NCBI GenBank assembly: GCA_050943475.1
Contig: JBMNPF010000002.1
Location: 1-64,000, forward strand
Length of the DNA: 64,000 bases
Direction: 5' to 3'
Source of the DNA: Metaruminococcus_A sp050943475
Lineage (GTDB): Bacteria > Bacillota > Clostridia > Oscillospirales > Ruminococcaceae
Positions 43,237 through 52,572 of the stretch are shown here, in pieces. Numbering within the stretch: the first letter of the stretch is position 1; each line of letters opens with the position of its first letter. Made by a program: the position numbers and the translations under genes. The notes beneath the pieces were generated by a model, which searched no databases, had not been told where the DNA came from, and worked only from the letters and a program-made list of their open reading frames with translations.

Positions 43237-44559
43237 ATGGCGAAACCAGTTGTTGCGGTTGTCGGCCGCCCAAATGTGGGAAAATCCACACTGTTTAATA
43301 AATTGGTCGGGAAACGCCTTTCCATTGTGGATGATACCCCCGGCGTCACCCGTGACCGCATTTACAGCGATTGCGAATGGCGCGGCAAGGAGTTCATGCT
43401 GGTGGATACCGGCGGTATTGAACCCAAAACCGATGATATTATCCTCTCGCAGATGCGCCGTCAGGCGGAGCTTGCCATCCAGAGCGCCGAGGTCATCATC
43501 CTGGTGACCGAGCTTTCCGCAGGCGTTACCGCCACCGATTACGATGTTGCCGCCATGCTCCAGAAGAGCGGCAAACCGGTGGTGCTCTGTGTTAACAAAT
43601 GCGATTCGGTCGGCGCGCCGCCGGCGGAATTCTATGAGTTTTACAACCTCGGCCTCGGCGATCCGGTCGCCGTCTCTGCTGCCCACGGCCATGGCACGGG
43701 CGACCTGCTCGACGCCGTTTATGACGAACTCGGCGACTTTGACTCGGATGATTACGGCGAGGATTTCATCAAGGTTGCCGTCATCGGCAAACCCAACGTC
43801 GGTAAATCCTCCTTGGTCAACCGCATTTCGGGTGAAGAGCGCGTCATTGTTTCAGACATTGCCGGAACCACCCGCGACGCGGTGGATACCGTCATTGACG
43901 ACGAACGCGGCAAGTTTGTGTTCATTGACACCGCGGGTATCCGCCGTAAGTCCAAGGTGCTGGATTCCATTGAAAAGTACAGCGTCTTGCGCGCCTATAT
44001 GGCGGTGGACCGCGCCGATGTCTGCGTAATTCTAATCGACGCCACCGAAGGTTTTACCGAACAGGACTCCAAGGTGGCCGGCTATGCCCATGAGCAGGGG
44101 AAAGGCTGTGTCGTCGCAGTCAACAAATGGGATGCCGTCGAAAAGAACGACAAAACCATGAGCGAGTTCCGTAAAAAACTGGAAAACGATTTTTCGTTTA
44201 TGAAATATGTCCCCATCCTCTTCATCTCGGCCAAAACCGGCCAGCGTGTCGAGGAGCTGTTCCGGACCATTCAAAACGTCAGCGAGCAAAACGCCATGCG
44301 CATCCCCACCGGTGTGCTCAATGACATTCTCGCCCATGCTACGGCGCGGGTTCAGCCCCCGTCGGACAAGGGCAAGCGGCTGAAAATCTACTACATGACA
44401 CAGGCTTCCACCAAACCGCCCACCTTTGTGGCGTTTGTCAACAACAAAGAACTGTTCCACTTTTCATATCAGCGCTATTTGGAAAATCAAATCAGAGAGT
44501 CTTTCGGCCTGATTGGAACGCCGGTGCGTTTTGTCATCCGTGAGCGTGGAAACGATTAA
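43237..44559 (+). CDS. der: Ribosome-assembly GTPase Der (EngA)
   Basis: The 440-residue protein has two tandem GTPase domains, GRPNVGKSTL with DDTPGVTRD at the start and GKPNVGKSSL with DIAGTTRD in the middle, followed by a KH-like C-terminal domain. Der helps mature the 50S subunit. GGGGTG stands before the ATG. Confidence 0.97.
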   Translation: MAKPVVAVVGRPNVGKSTLFNKLVGKRLSIVDDTPGVTRDRIYSDCEWRGKEFMLVDTGGIEPKTDDIILSQMRRQAELAIQSAEVIILVTELSAGVTATDYDVAAMLQKSGKPVVLCVNKCDSVGAPPAEFYEFYNLGLGDPVAVSAAHGHGTGDLLDAVYDELGDFDSDDYGEDFIKVAVIGKPNVGKSSLVNRISGEERVIVSDIAGTTRDAVDTVIDDERGKFVFIDTAGIRRKSKVLDSIEKYSVLRAYMAVDRADVCVILIDATEGFTEQDSKVAGYAHEQGKGCVVAVNKWDAVEKNDKTMSEFRKKLENDFSFMKYVPILFISAKTGQRVEELFRTIQNVSEQNAMRIPTGVLNDILAHATARVQPPSDKGKRLKIYYMTQASTKPPTFVAFVNNKELFHFSYQRYLENQIRESFGLIGTPVRFVIRERGND

Positions 44560-44577
44560 TGACGGGAGAGAAAAACC

Positions 44578-45249
44578 ATGTTTGCACATCTGACGCTGAA
44601 TTGGCAGTTTTTTGTAGGCGCTGCCGCCATTGCAGTCATTGCTTATCTGCTCGGCAGCATTAACTTTGCCATTATTACCACCAAAATTAAAGCCCATGAG
44701 GATATCCGCGACTACGGCAGCGGCAATGCAGGCATGACCAATGTCCTGCGCACCCAGGGCAAAGGCCCTGCCGCCATTGTCACCGCCGGCGATTTTCTCA
44801 AGGGCGTTTTTGCCGTCGGCATCGGCTACCTCATTGCCCTTTGGCTGATGGGCCCGGATTCGTTCCGCTTTGGCGGCTATATTGGCTGTCTGTTCGTCAT
44901 TTTGGGGCATCTGTTCCCGGTGTTTTATCAGTTCAAGGGGGGCAAGGGCATCCTCGCCGCGGCGGGTTCCATCCTGTTGCTGGATCCCTTTGTTTTTCTG
45001 GCCGTACTCGGCACTTTCCTTATTGTGGTGCTCTGTTCCAAAATTGTCTCGCTTGCGTCCCTTTCGGCCGCAGTGGTGTTTCCCATCGCCATGTTCCTGC
45101 TGCGCTGGCTCCAGCACAGCCCGGATTTGCTTTTTGAAGGCATTTTTGCCCTTGTCATTTCAGCGCTGATTATCTTTATGCACCGCCAGAACATCAATCG
45201 TTTGGTGCATGGAACCGAAAATAAATTCGGGAAGAAAAAGCAGGGGTAG
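44578..45249 (+). CDS. plsY: Glycerol-3-phosphate acyltransferase PlsY
   Basis: It acylates glycerol-3-phosphate from acyl-phosphate, the first step of phospholipid synthesis in the membrane. The 223-residue protein has about five spans and the conserved loops YGSGNAGMTNVLRT and GHLFPVFYQFKGGKG. It is followed 11 bp later by gpsA, which makes its substrate. Confidence 0.94.
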   Translation: MFAHLTLNWQFFVGAAAIAVIAYLLGSINFAIITTKIKAHEDIRDYGSGNAGMTNVLRTQGKGPAAIVTAGDFLKGVFAVGIGYLIALWLMGPDSFRFGGYIGCLFVILGHLFPVFYQFKGGKGILAAAGSILLLDPFVFLAVLGTFLIVVLCSKIVSLASLSAAVVFPIAMFLLRWLQHSPDLLFEGIFALVISALIIFMHRQNINRLVHGTENKFGKKKQG

Positions 45250-45260
45250 GGGGCGCCGCA

Positions 45261-46274
45261 ATGTCTGTCATCACCATTCTGGGTGCGGGTGGCTTCGGCA
45301 CCGCCCTCGCCGTCATGTGTCAAAACAAAGGGGAAGAGGTTTTTCTCTGGTCGCCCTTTGAAGAACAACTCTGTGCCATTTGCGAAGACGGTGAAAACAA
45401 AAAGCTGCTGCCTGGCGTTTCTGTTTCACCGGATATCCACCTCACAACCGAGCTGGAAGGCTGTCACGAATCGGATCTTGTCGTCATTGCCACCCCTTCC
45501 TTTGCGGTGGGGGAAACTGCGGCGAAAATCGCCTCTTTCCTAGGTCCGCAGACAGTGGTTGTCAGCGTTGCCAAGGGGTTTAATCCCGGCGACAACCGCC
45601 GCCTTTCCGAAGTGATGGAGGAAGCCCTCCCGCGCAATCCGGTTGTCATCCTCTCCGGCCCTTCCCATGCGGAGGAGATTGCCCGCGGCGTTCCCACTAC
45701 TGTGGCTGCCGCCTCTAAAAACCGGGAAGCGGCTGAAACGGTGCAGAACATCCTCTCGTCGGATACCCTCCGCATCTATGTCAATGACGACGTCATCGGC
45801 GTTGAACTCGGCGGTGCGCTTAAAAACGTCATTTCCATCTGCGCCGGGATCTGCGTCGGCCTCGGCCTTGGAGATAATACCCGCGCGGCCCTTATGACCC
45901 GCGGCATCACTGAGATTGCCCGCCTCGGCGTCGCAATGGGCGCCCAAACCGAAACCTTTGCGGGCCTGACCGGCATTGGCGATTTAATCGTCACCTGCAC
46001 CAGTGAGCACAGCCGCAATCGGCGTGCCGGCGTCCTCGTCGGGCAGGGAGTTCCGCCTGCTGAAGCGGTCGCGCGCATCGGCACGGTGGAGGGCTACACC
46101 GCAGCCAGGATCGCTTATGAGCTCTCCCGGCAGTACCGCATTGATATGCCGATTGTTCAAGAAACCTATGCGGTTCTTTACCAGAACAAGCCCATCGAGC
46201 AGGCGCTTTCGGCGCTGATGGGCCGCCCGAAACGGCATGAGAGCGAGGAAATTTGGCTTAAAGAAACCAAATGA
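45261..46274 (+). CDS. gpsA: Glycerol-3-phosphate dehydrogenase, NAD(P)+
   Basis: It reduces dihydroxyacetone phosphate to glycerol-3-phosphate for lipids. The 337-residue protein has the Rossmann loop ILGAGGFGTALAVM, ILSGPSHAEEIARG and the catalytic Lys region in GALKNVISICAGICVG, with GLTGIGDLIVTCTSEHSRN. It is translated directly after plsY; der-plsY-gpsA is a conserved Firmicute order. Confidence 0.96.
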   Translation: MSVITILGAGGFGTALAVMCQNKGEEVFLWSPFEEQLCAICEDGENKKLLPGVSVSPDIHLTTELEGCHESDLVVIATPSFAVGETAAKIASFLGPQTVVVSVAKGFNPGDNRRLSEVMEEALPRNPVVILSGPSHAEEIARGVPTTVAAASKNREAAETVQNILSSDTLRIYVNDDVIGVELGGALKNVISICAGICVGLGLGDNTRAALMTRGITEIARLGVAMGAQTETFAGLTGIGDLIVTCTSEHSRNRRAGVLVGQGVPPAEAVARIGTVEGYTAARIAYELSRQYRIDMPIVQETYAVLYQNKPIEQALSALMGRPKRHESEEIWLKETK

Positions 46275-46276
46275 GA

Positions 46277-46318
46277 AAAAGCCTGCCGCGGAAATCTTTA
46301 TCCGCGGCAGGCTTTTTC
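46277..46318 (+). terminator. Terminator after gpsA
   Basis: A perfect 17-bp stem (AAAAAGCCTGCCGCGGA) with an 8-nt loop and a T-run. Confidence 0.9.
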
Positions 46319-46600
46319 ATTCCGAATGCAAGTGCTTTTTGCCGTTCTGCGGCAGGGTTTTGCAGCCGCCTCTGGGGTGGGCGCCGGTTTATTCATAAAA
46401 AATGAGACGTTTGGCAGATACAGAACACACCAAACGTCTCGTGCTTCATCGGTATAAGGTGCGGGGCTGGGGCAAGCCTTGTCACATGCAGCGAATATAT
46501 CCTCCCAAACAGGCAGCAATTCAGCTGTCAGGATTATCATCCTCATAAAAATGAAAAAAAGCAGAGCTAAACTCCGCTTTTCCTTCATCTCATTCGCTTC
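46319..46600. other. Intergenic stretch with two minus-strand terminators
   Basis: No gene is seen. Besides the terminator of rpmB, an 11-bp perfect stem GAGACGTTTGG/CCAAACGTCTC (46404-46440) is followed on the minus strand by ATTTTTTATG. The 110 bp between the two hairpins holds no convincing ORF, so this could be a backup terminator or the end of an unannotated small RNA. Confidence 0.5.
46555..46583 (-). terminator. Terminator of rpmB
   Basis: On the minus strand a 10-bp stem with one mismatch (AAAAGCGGAG/CTCTGCTTTT) is followed by TTTC. Confidence 0.75.
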
Positions 46601-46789
46601 TTAGACCGCTTTGGTCACTTTACCGGAACGTAAGCAGCGGGTGCAAGCGTAAATATGGCATGGCGTGCCATTGACGATTGCTTTTACACGCTTAACGTTC
46701 GGCTTCCATGTACGGTTGGAACGTCTGTGAGAGTGAGAAACCTTAATACCAAAGGTCACACCTTTTCCGCAGATATCGCATTTTGCCAT
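46601..46789 (-). CDS. rpmB: Ribosomal protein L28
   Basis: The 62-residue protein starts MAKCDICGKGVTFGIKVSHS and has a second Cys pair (YACTRCLRSGKV), the zinc-binding form of L28. AAGGAGGTG precedes the ATG at 46789. It is monocistronic, convergent with gpsA. Confidence 0.96.
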   Translation of the reverse strand: MAKCDICGKGVTFGIKVSHSHRRSNRTWKPNVKRVKAIVNGTPCHIYACTRCLRSGKVTKAV

Positions 46790-46863
46790 TCTTCTGCACC
46801 TCCTTATAAGTATGGGATGCCATCTCCGGCACATCCATAAAATATCAATCAAAGAACAGTACT

Positions 46864-46892
46864 ATATTAGCACAATCATTCCCCAAAAGCAA
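46864..46892 (-). promoter_or_regulatory. Promoter of rpmB
   Basis: On the minus strand TTGCTT (46887-46892), a 17-bp spacer and TAATAT (46864-46869). Confidence 0.7.
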
Positions 46893-46951
46893 GCATTTTT
46901 TTCCGAAATCTGCATTTTATCCCCTGTACACAATTTTGTAACGCCATTTGC

Positions 46952-46980
46952 TTGTATTTGAGCGGCCGTTTCGGTATAAT
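46952..46980 (+). promoter_or_regulatory. Promoter of the M50 protease-scpAB operon
   Basis: TTGTAT (46952-46957), a 17-bp spacer and TATAAT (46975-46980). Confidence 0.78.
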
Positions 46981-47027
46981 AATACCAAAATGCTGTTTTC
47001 GAATCAACAAAATTGGAGTGGAATGCC

Positions 47028-47699
47028 TTGCCGTTTGAATTATCCAGCACCATGCTGTTGCAGTGGTTTGTTCGCTTGATTGTCGCGTTTACCGCACTGC
47101 CCATTCACGAGTTTGCCCACGGCTTTGTCGCGGATAAGCTCGGCGACCACACGGCGCGCTATCAGGGGCGGCTGAACATCAACCCCTTTACCCATATGGA
47201 TATGATCGGCACCGTCTGTCTCGTCCTCACCGGGTTTGGTTGGGGAAAACCGGTGCAGATTAATCCCCGCAACTTTAAAAATCCCAAAACCGGCATGGCC
47301 ATCTCGGCAGCCGCCGGGCCGCTCTCCAATCTCATCATGGCGTTTATCACCCTTGTCCTCTATAAAGTGGTGGCCTACCTGCCGTTTACCAACGACGTTC
47401 TTTCGGCTGTCAGCTTTATGCTCAGCATCATGACCACTGTCAATATTTCACTGGCTATTTTTAACCTCATTCCCATTCCGCCGCTGGACGGATCCCGTAT
47501 TTTGAACCTTTTTTTGCCGGAGCGTATCTACTTTGCCATTATGCGGTATGAAATGTTCATCTTTATCGGTCTGTTTGTCGTCCTCTGGACCGGCGTTCTG
47601 GACGGCCCGCTCTATTTCCTCAACAATCTTATCCTGCGGGGGCTTGACTTCCTCACCGGCTTTGTGGATCTCATTGCCCAGCTTATCATGCATATCTAG
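47028..47699 (+). CDS. Site-2 protease-like membrane zinc peptidase (M50)
   Basis: The 223-residue protein has five to six membrane spans, the zinc motif PIHEFAHGF and the second metal segment IPIPPLDGSRIL, as in the short M50 peptidases that cut within membranes. The substrate is unknown. The start is a TTG at 47028, 9 nt behind GGAG. scpA begins 11 bp after its stop, an arrangement common in Firmicutes. Confidence 0.9.
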   Translation: MPFELSSTMLLQWFVRLIVAFTALPIHEFAHGFVADKLGDHTARYQGRLNINPFTHMDMIGTVCLVLTGFGWGKPVQINPRNFKNPKTGMAISAAAGPLSNLIMAFITLVLYKVVAYLPFTNDVLSAVSFMLSIMTTVNISLAIFNLIPIPPLDGSRILNLFLPERIYFAIMRYEMFIFIGLFVVLWTGVLDGPLYFLNNLILRGLDFLTGFVDLIAQLIMHI

Positions 47700-47710
47700 G
47701 CGGTGGAGTA

Positions 47711-48427
47711 TTGGAACAGCTCAATTTTAAGCTCGAGGTGTTCGAAGGTCCTCTTGACCTTCTGCTTCATCTCATTGCAAAACATAAGCTCGACATTCAG
47801 GATATTGAAATTTCCAGCCTGTTGGAGCAGTACCTGGAATACATTGCCCAAATGAAGCTCGCCGACCTTGAAGTCGCAAGCGAGTTTCTTGAAATGGCGG
47901 CTCGTCTGGTCTACATTAAAACCGTTTCTCTTCTGCCAAAGCACGAGGAGGCGGAAGAACTCAAACGGGAACTCACCGGCGAATTGTTAGAGCTTTCCGC
48001 CATTAAGTACGTTGCGTCCCGCCTTGCGGAAATGAACCGCAATTACCAGGTTTTTGTACGGATGCCCCAGCCCATGGAGGTAGATGCCACCTACCGGCGT
48101 ACCCATGAGCCGCCGGAGCTGCTTGCGGCCTATTTTGCTGTAATGGGGCGCGGCAAGCGCAAGCTCCCGCCCCCCGCCAGCGAGTTTACACCGCTGGTCA
48201 GCCGGCGAATTGTTTCGGTTACCTCGCGCATTGTTCACCTCCTTCGCCGGCTTTACCGCACTGGACACGCCCGCTTGCAGGATTGCTTTGATTCCGCAGA
48301 CCGCTCCGAATTGGTCGCTACCTTTCTCGCTGTGCTTGAACTGGTAAAAAGCGGCCGGCTTTACCTCAATGAGGAAAATACCGAAATTTATTTTAACCAG
48401 GATAGGGTAAAACACCATGCAGATTGA
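47711..48427 (+). CDS. scpA: Segregation and condensation protein A
   Basis: This kleisin bridges SMC heads with ScpB for chromosome folding. The 238-residue protein starts LNFKLEVFEGPLDLLLHLI, has the helical SMC-neck binder and ends with a winged-helix that binds the SMC head. The start is a TTG at 47711 behind GGTGGAG. Its last 11 bases overlap scpB. Confidence 0.95.
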   Translation: MEQLNFKLEVFEGPLDLLLHLIAKHKLDIQDIEISSLLEQYLEYIAQMKLADLEVASEFLEMAARLVYIKTVSLLPKHEEAEELKRELTGELLELSAIKYVASRLAEMNRNYQVFVRMPQPMEVDATYRRTHEPPELLAAYFAVMGRGKRKLPPPASEFTPLVSRRIVSVTSRIVHLLRRLYRTGHARLQDCFDSADRSELVATFLAVLELVKSGRLYLNEENTEIYFNQDRVKHHAD

Positions 48428-49082
48428 AATTAACCAGTATAAAGCGCAGATGGAAGCCGTGCTCTTCGCTTCGGGCGAGCCTTTTCCCATAGCGCGTCTT
48501 GCCGAGGTTCTGGAGGTCACCGAGGAAACGGTGCTTCAGGTTGCCACCCTTTTAAAGGACGATTATGACCGCGCAGAACGGGGCATGATGTTATTGTTCC
48601 TTGAGGACAGCCTTCAGCTCTCCACCAAGGACGTTTATGCAGATGTTGTCCGCGCCGCCCTGGAGGTTCGGCGCAATGCGCCGCTTTCGCAGGCTGCAAT
48701 GGAGGTGCTTTCCATTATTGCCTACAATCAGCCGGTTACCAAGAGCTTTGTCGAACAGGTGCGCGGGGTGGAAAGCGGCCAGATTGTCAACAATCTCGCT
48801 GAAAAGGGCCTGGTGGAAGAGGCGGGCCGTCTCGACGTTCCCGGCCGGCCGATTGCTTACCGCACCACCCTCCATTTTCTGCGTTGTTTCGGCATTGAGT
48901 CGCTGGAACAGCTTCCGCCGCTGCCTGACCAAAGCGGCCAGGTCATGCTGGACGAATACATTGCTGGGGAGCGCGGCGCTGCTCAAGCCGAAGGCGGGGT
49001 GGGAGAATCACCGGCCGCTTCGGAGGATGACCAATCCGGCGGTTCTGTATCGTCTGCGGATCCGGGCGGACAAGCGGAATAA
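48417..49082 (+). CDS. scpB: Segregation and condensation protein B
   Basis: The 221-residue protein has two winged-helix domains (MEAVLFASGEPFPIARLAE, then VLSIIAYNQPVTKSFVEQVRG) and an acidic, Gly/Ser-rich tail. It dimerises on ScpA in the SMC complex. It overlaps scpA, so translation is coupled. Confidence 0.95.
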   Translation: MQIEINQYKAQMEAVLFASGEPFPIARLAEVLEVTEETVLQVATLLKDDYDRAERGMMLLFLEDSLQLSTKDVYADVVRAALEVRRNAPLSQAAMEVLSIIAYNQPVTKSFVEQVRGVESGQIVNNLAEKGLVEEAGRLDVPGRPIAYRTTLHFLRCFGIESLEQLPPLPDQSGQVMLDEYIAGERGAAQAEGGVGESPAASEDDQSGGSVSSADPGGQAE

Positions 49083-49507
49083 CCGCTGTATTTCAATGCG
49101 GGCAGAAGCTGCTTCTCATTTGGAAAAGCTCCACAACACCGGCAGCCTGGTTGGAAAACGAGGCGTGAATCCGTGGCACGTATGAAAATGCCGACGGTTT
49201 TGCCGGCAAACAGAACGCTTACAGCGGTATCGGTGTTGTGGCCGAATAAATTGGTTCTGCCAAAAAATAAAACCAAAAACGGCGCCGGAACTGTAAAAAA
49301 TCGGCTCGGCGTGTTGCCAAAGACAAAACCGGAACCGTTGTTTTGAAAACAGCTTGCTGTTGCCGGTTTAAGGACCTGTTTCCTGTCAAGGCGCAGTTTT
49401 TATACCATGCCTGAAGGCTTGGTTTTATCAGGTTTCCTTGAAATGTATTCCCTTCGTTTTGCCTCCCGTTTCGGGAGAGCGCCCCATACCCTGACTGCAA
49501 AGAGGTG
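49083..49507. other. 425-bp stretch without an assigned gene
   Basis: No recognised gene. A 57-codon plus-strand frame (49173-49346) encodes a basic peptide without a ribosome site. An AAACCGG/CCGGTTT inverted repeat flanks an AACAG/CTGTT hairpin around 49327-49371. It may be a decayed gene or an untranslated spacer. Confidence 0.4.
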
Positions 49508-49513
49508 ATGAAC

Positions 49514-50125
49514 GTGACAGGCTGGATCATTGCTGGCGTTATTGCCGCGTTCTTTGCCCTGGTACTTGCCACAACCGTTCATATCCGGGTTTCTTACCGT
49601 GAAGATGGCCCAAGGGTTTGGGTTGGGTTCTGGTGGTTCCGTTTCCGGCTTTATCCGCCGAAACCCAAAAAAGAAAAAAAGCCCAAAGCCAAGCCGGAAA
49701 AACAGCCCAAGGAGCCTCCAAAAGAAGAACCGAAACCAGAGAAAAAACAGAAGCTTGATTTTGAGCTGGTGAAAAATCTCGTCAGTTCCGGCTTTAAGGG
49801 GCTGGGCGTCTTGTTTCGCCATTTGAAGTTTAAAATGTTTTTGCTTCGCATTGTCGTCGGCAGCGAGGACGCCGCGGAATGCGCCATCCAATACGGCCGG
49901 ATCTGTGCCGCTGTCCACGGCGGCCTTGCTGTAGCCAGCAACCTTGTGCATTTGAAGGCCAAAGAAATTTCCATTGACTGCGATTTTAAACGCAACGAAA
50001 CCGAATTGGAGCTGGACGCGCAGGCGGGTATCCGCATTGTCTTTGTCTTTGGCGCCGCGTTCAGTATGCTTTTCCGCTTCGCTGCCAATACTATAAGGAA
50101 CAATAATACCAATAGGAAGGTGTAA
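49514..50125 (+). CDS. DUF2953-family membrane-associated protein
   Basis: The 203-residue protein has one N-terminal membrane span (WIIAGVIAAFFALVLATTVHI), a Lys/Pro/Glu-rich linker (about residues 45-80) and a C-terminal domain matching DUF2953, which is found near ytfJ in spore-formers. The GTG at 49514 lies 6-7 nt behind GAGGTG. ytfJ follows 4 bp later. Confidence 0.82.
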   Translation: MTGWIIAGVIAAFFALVLATTVHIRVSYREDGPRVWVGFWWFRFRLYPPKPKKEKKPKAKPEKQPKEPPKEEPKPEKKQKLDFELVKNLVSSGFKGLGVLFRHLKFKMFLLRIVVGSEDAAECAIQYGRICAAVHGGLAVASNLVHLKAKEISIDCDFKRNETELELDAQAGIRIVFVFGAAFSMLFRFAANTIRNNNTNRKV

Positions 50126-50129
50126 TGTT

Positions 50130-50543
50130 ATGAGCGAACATCCAATCCAAGGCTTAATGTCCACTGCTATGCAGAAAATCCGCGAGATGATCGATGTCAA
50201 CACCATCATCGGCGATCCCATTATCACGCCGGATGGTACCACCATCATCCCAGTCTCCAAAGTTTCGTTCGGCTTTGCGTCGGGCGGTTCGGATCTGCCC
50301 ACCAAGGTTCAGAAAGAGACCTTTGGCGGCGGCAGTGGTGCCGGTATCTCCATCAGTCCGATTGCTTTCCTCGTCGTTTCCGGCGGCGACGTCAAGCTCG
50401 TCCAGCTCTCAGAGGGGGACAGCGGCGCCATCGGCAAGGCGGTGGAGGCCCTGCCGGAGGTCATTGATAAAATCAGCGAGCTTTTCAAAAAAGACAAAAA
50501 TGCCAAAAAGGGCAAGGCTGCTCAGCCGGACTGCAAGGAGTAA
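50130..50543 (+). CDS. ytfJ: Sporulation protein YtfJ (GerW family)
   Basis: The 137-residue protein has the family core: MIDVNTIIGDPIITPDGTTIIPVSKVSFGF, a Gly-rich GGGSGAGISISPIAFLVV and a charged Lys-rich tail. YtfJ/GerW is a spore protein needed for normal germination in some species. It is coupled to the DUF2953 gene upstream. Confidence 0.92.
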   Translation: MSEHPIQGLMSTAMQKIREMIDVNTIIGDPIITPDGTTIIPVSKVSFGFASGGSDLPTKVQKETFGGGSGAGISISPIAFLVVSGGDVKLVQLSEGDSGAIGKAVEALPEVIDKISELFKKDKNAKKGKAAQPDCKE

Positions 50544-50643
50544 AACCGAATAGGACGTGCCTGTGTCCGCATATCTTTTTTTGAATGGATACAGGCGGCT
50601 TTACACAAGCCCCCTGAATGCTCAACATTGGAGGCTTGAACAA

Positions 50644-51804
50644 ATGAAGCGTTTCCTGTCCCTCTGCATCGCCTTTCTTTTAATGCTTCCGGCCTTTTCG
50701 CAGCCGGCTGCCGCAGTGGAATACAACGTCCCCTGCTCGGCAAAGGCGGCGGTGCTCATTGAAGCTACAACCGGCCGCATTCTTTACGCAAAGAATGAGA
50801 ATACGGAGCTTCCTATGGCGAGCACCACCAAAATTATGTCGGCAATGCTTACGCTGGAACAGGAAAATCTCGACGAGTATTTTACCGTCGATCCGCAGGC
50901 CATCAAGGTAGAAGGCTCCTCTATGGGGCTTGTGGAAGGCGACCAGGTCACCCTGCGCACCCTTGCCTACGGCATGCTGCTGCCTTCGGGCAACGACGCC
51001 GCCAATACGGCGGCTGTCCGCATTGGCGGCACTACCGAGGCGTTTGTTGAAATGATGAACCAGCGCGCCGCCGACTTGGGGTTAAAAAACACTCATTTTG
51101 TAACTCCCTCCGGCCTGGATGCCGAAGGCCACCATTCCACCGCGCGGGATATGGCCTTTCTCGCCCGTGCCGCGCTCAAAAATCCGGATTTTCTCGCCAT
51201 CTGCTCCAGCAAAAACGCCCAGCTTGAATTTGGCAATCCGCCGTTTAAACGCTGGCTTAAAAACAGCAACAAAATGCTTCAGAATTACGAGGGCGCCGTT
51301 GGCGTAAAAACCGGCTTTACCGACGAGGCCGGCCGCTGCCTGGTCTCTGCCGCGCAGCGGGACGGCGTCACCCTCATCTGCGTTACGTTAAACGATCCAA
51401 ACGACTGGCAGGATACTGCCGATCTTTTTGATTACGGCTTTTCTCAGGTCACTACCCGGCAAATTCCCGCCGATAAGGCAGGGGAGCTTTCGCTCACCGT
51501 CACCGGGGGCGAGCAGTCCCGCTGTGCAGTTGTGCCCTATGGCGCGGCAACTTCGGTTGTCGAGCCGTCCGAGCTGGCCACCCGGGTCCACCTTGACCGG
51601 TTCTACTATGCGCCGGTGAATGCAGGGGATATTGTCGGCCGGGTGGAGTACTTATATGACGGTGAAGTTGTTGCCTCACAGCAGCTTATGGCGGCTGAAA
51701 CGGTGGGGCAGGGGACTGCGCCGGAACCGGACGGGGGATTTTTGGCCTCTCTCCTCCGCGCAATCGATGCGTTTATCGAGTTCATCCAGAGCTTTGGAAA
51801 ATAG
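50644..51804 (+). CDS. D-alanyl-D-alanine carboxypeptidase, DacB/DacF type
   Basis: The 386-residue protein has a signal peptide (LSLCIAFLLMLPAFSQPAAA), active-site Ser in MASTTKIMSA (Ser60, Lys63), SGN in LPSGNDAANTA and KTG in VGVKTGFTDEAG, then a beta-rich C-terminal domain and amphipathic end. GGAGGC precedes the ATG at 50644. Its place beside ytfJ and rluB resembles the dacB region of Bacillus, where the enzyme acts on the spore cortex. Confidence 0.93.
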   Translation: MKRFLSLCIAFLLMLPAFSQPAAAVEYNVPCSAKAAVLIEATTGRILYAKNENTELPMASTTKIMSAMLTLEQENLDEYFTVDPQAIKVEGSSMGLVEGDQVTLRTLAYGMLLPSGNDAANTAAVRIGGTTEAFVEMMNQRAADLGLKNTHFVTPSGLDAEGHHSTARDMAFLARAALKNPDFLAICSSKNAQLEFGNPPFKRWLKNSNKMLQNYEGAVGVKTGFTDEAGRCLVSAAQRDGVTLICVTLNDPNDWQDTADLFDYGFSQVTTRQIPADKAGELSLTVTGGEQSRCAVVPYGAATSVVEPSELATRVHLDRFYYAPVNAGDIVGRVEYLYDGEVVASQQLMAAETVGQGTAPEPDGGFLASLLRAIDAFIEFIQSFGK

Positions 51805-51825
51805 GACGTCAGAAAGGATTTCAAC

Positions 51826-52566
51826 GTGGAAAAAATTAGACTGCAAAAGGTATTGTCAGACATTGGCTATTGCTCCCGCCGCAAGGCGGAGGAGCTGATC
51901 GCCCGGGGTAAAGTGAAGGTCAACGGCCATCCGGCTGAAATCGGCATGAAGGTCGACCCGCGGACCGACCTGATTTCGGTTGGCGGCCAGAACCTTGTGG
52001 TTCCCCGCAAAAAGAGCTATCGCTATCTTATGATGAATAAACCGCGCGGCTATGTTACCACCGTCAGTGACGAACAGGGCCGCCGCTGTGTCATGGATTT
52101 GCTGGAGGGCGTGGAGGAACGCGTCTATCCGGTCGGCCGCCTTGATATGAACAGCGAGGGGCTTCTGCTCTTTACCAACGACGGCAGCTTTGCCAACGAT
52201 ATGATGCATCCCAGCCGCCATGTCACCAAAACCTACCGTGTCACCGTTCGGCCGGATGTCACCGACGAACAGACCGTCGCCCTTTCCGAAGGGGTGGTGA
52301 TTGACGGCAAACGCACCGCACCGGCGGTGGTCAAAGTACTTACAAAAGAGCCCGGGCGTGTTGTTATGGAAATCATCATCCACGAGGGGCGCAACCGCCA
52401 GGTTCGTAAAATGTGTGAAACGGTCGGTCTTGAGGTCGCCCGGCTCAAACGAACCTCGGTCGGGCCGCTCCGCTTAGGAATGCTCAAACCCGGCGCTGTG
52501 CGGGATTTAACCTCAGAGGAACTTAAGGCTATCCGCAACGCGGTTAAAAAGCCGGAAAGGAAGTAA
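51826..52566 (+). CDS. rluB: 23S rRNA pseudouridine synthase, RluB family
   Basis: The 246-residue protein starts with an S4 RNA-binding domain (RLQKVLSDIGYCSRRKAEELI) and has the catalytic Asp in PVGRLDMNSEGLLLFTND, followed by EGRNRQVRKMCE. These mark the RluB/RsuA family, which modifies the peptidyl-transferase region. It begins with GTG behind AAAGGA. Confidence 0.92.
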   Translation: MEKIRLQKVLSDIGYCSRRKAEELIARGKVKVNGHPAEIGMKVDPRTDLISVGGQNLVVPRKKSYRYLMMNKPRGYVTTVSDEQGRRCVMDLLEGVEERVYPVGRLDMNSEGLLLFTNDGSFANDMMHPSRHVTKTYRVTVRPDVTDEQTVALSEGVVIDGKRTAPAVVKVLTKEPGRVVMEIIIHEGRNRQVRKMCETVGLEVARLKRTSVGPLRLGMLKPGAVRDLTSEELKAIRNAVKKPERK

Positions 52567-52572
52567 CCTGTT

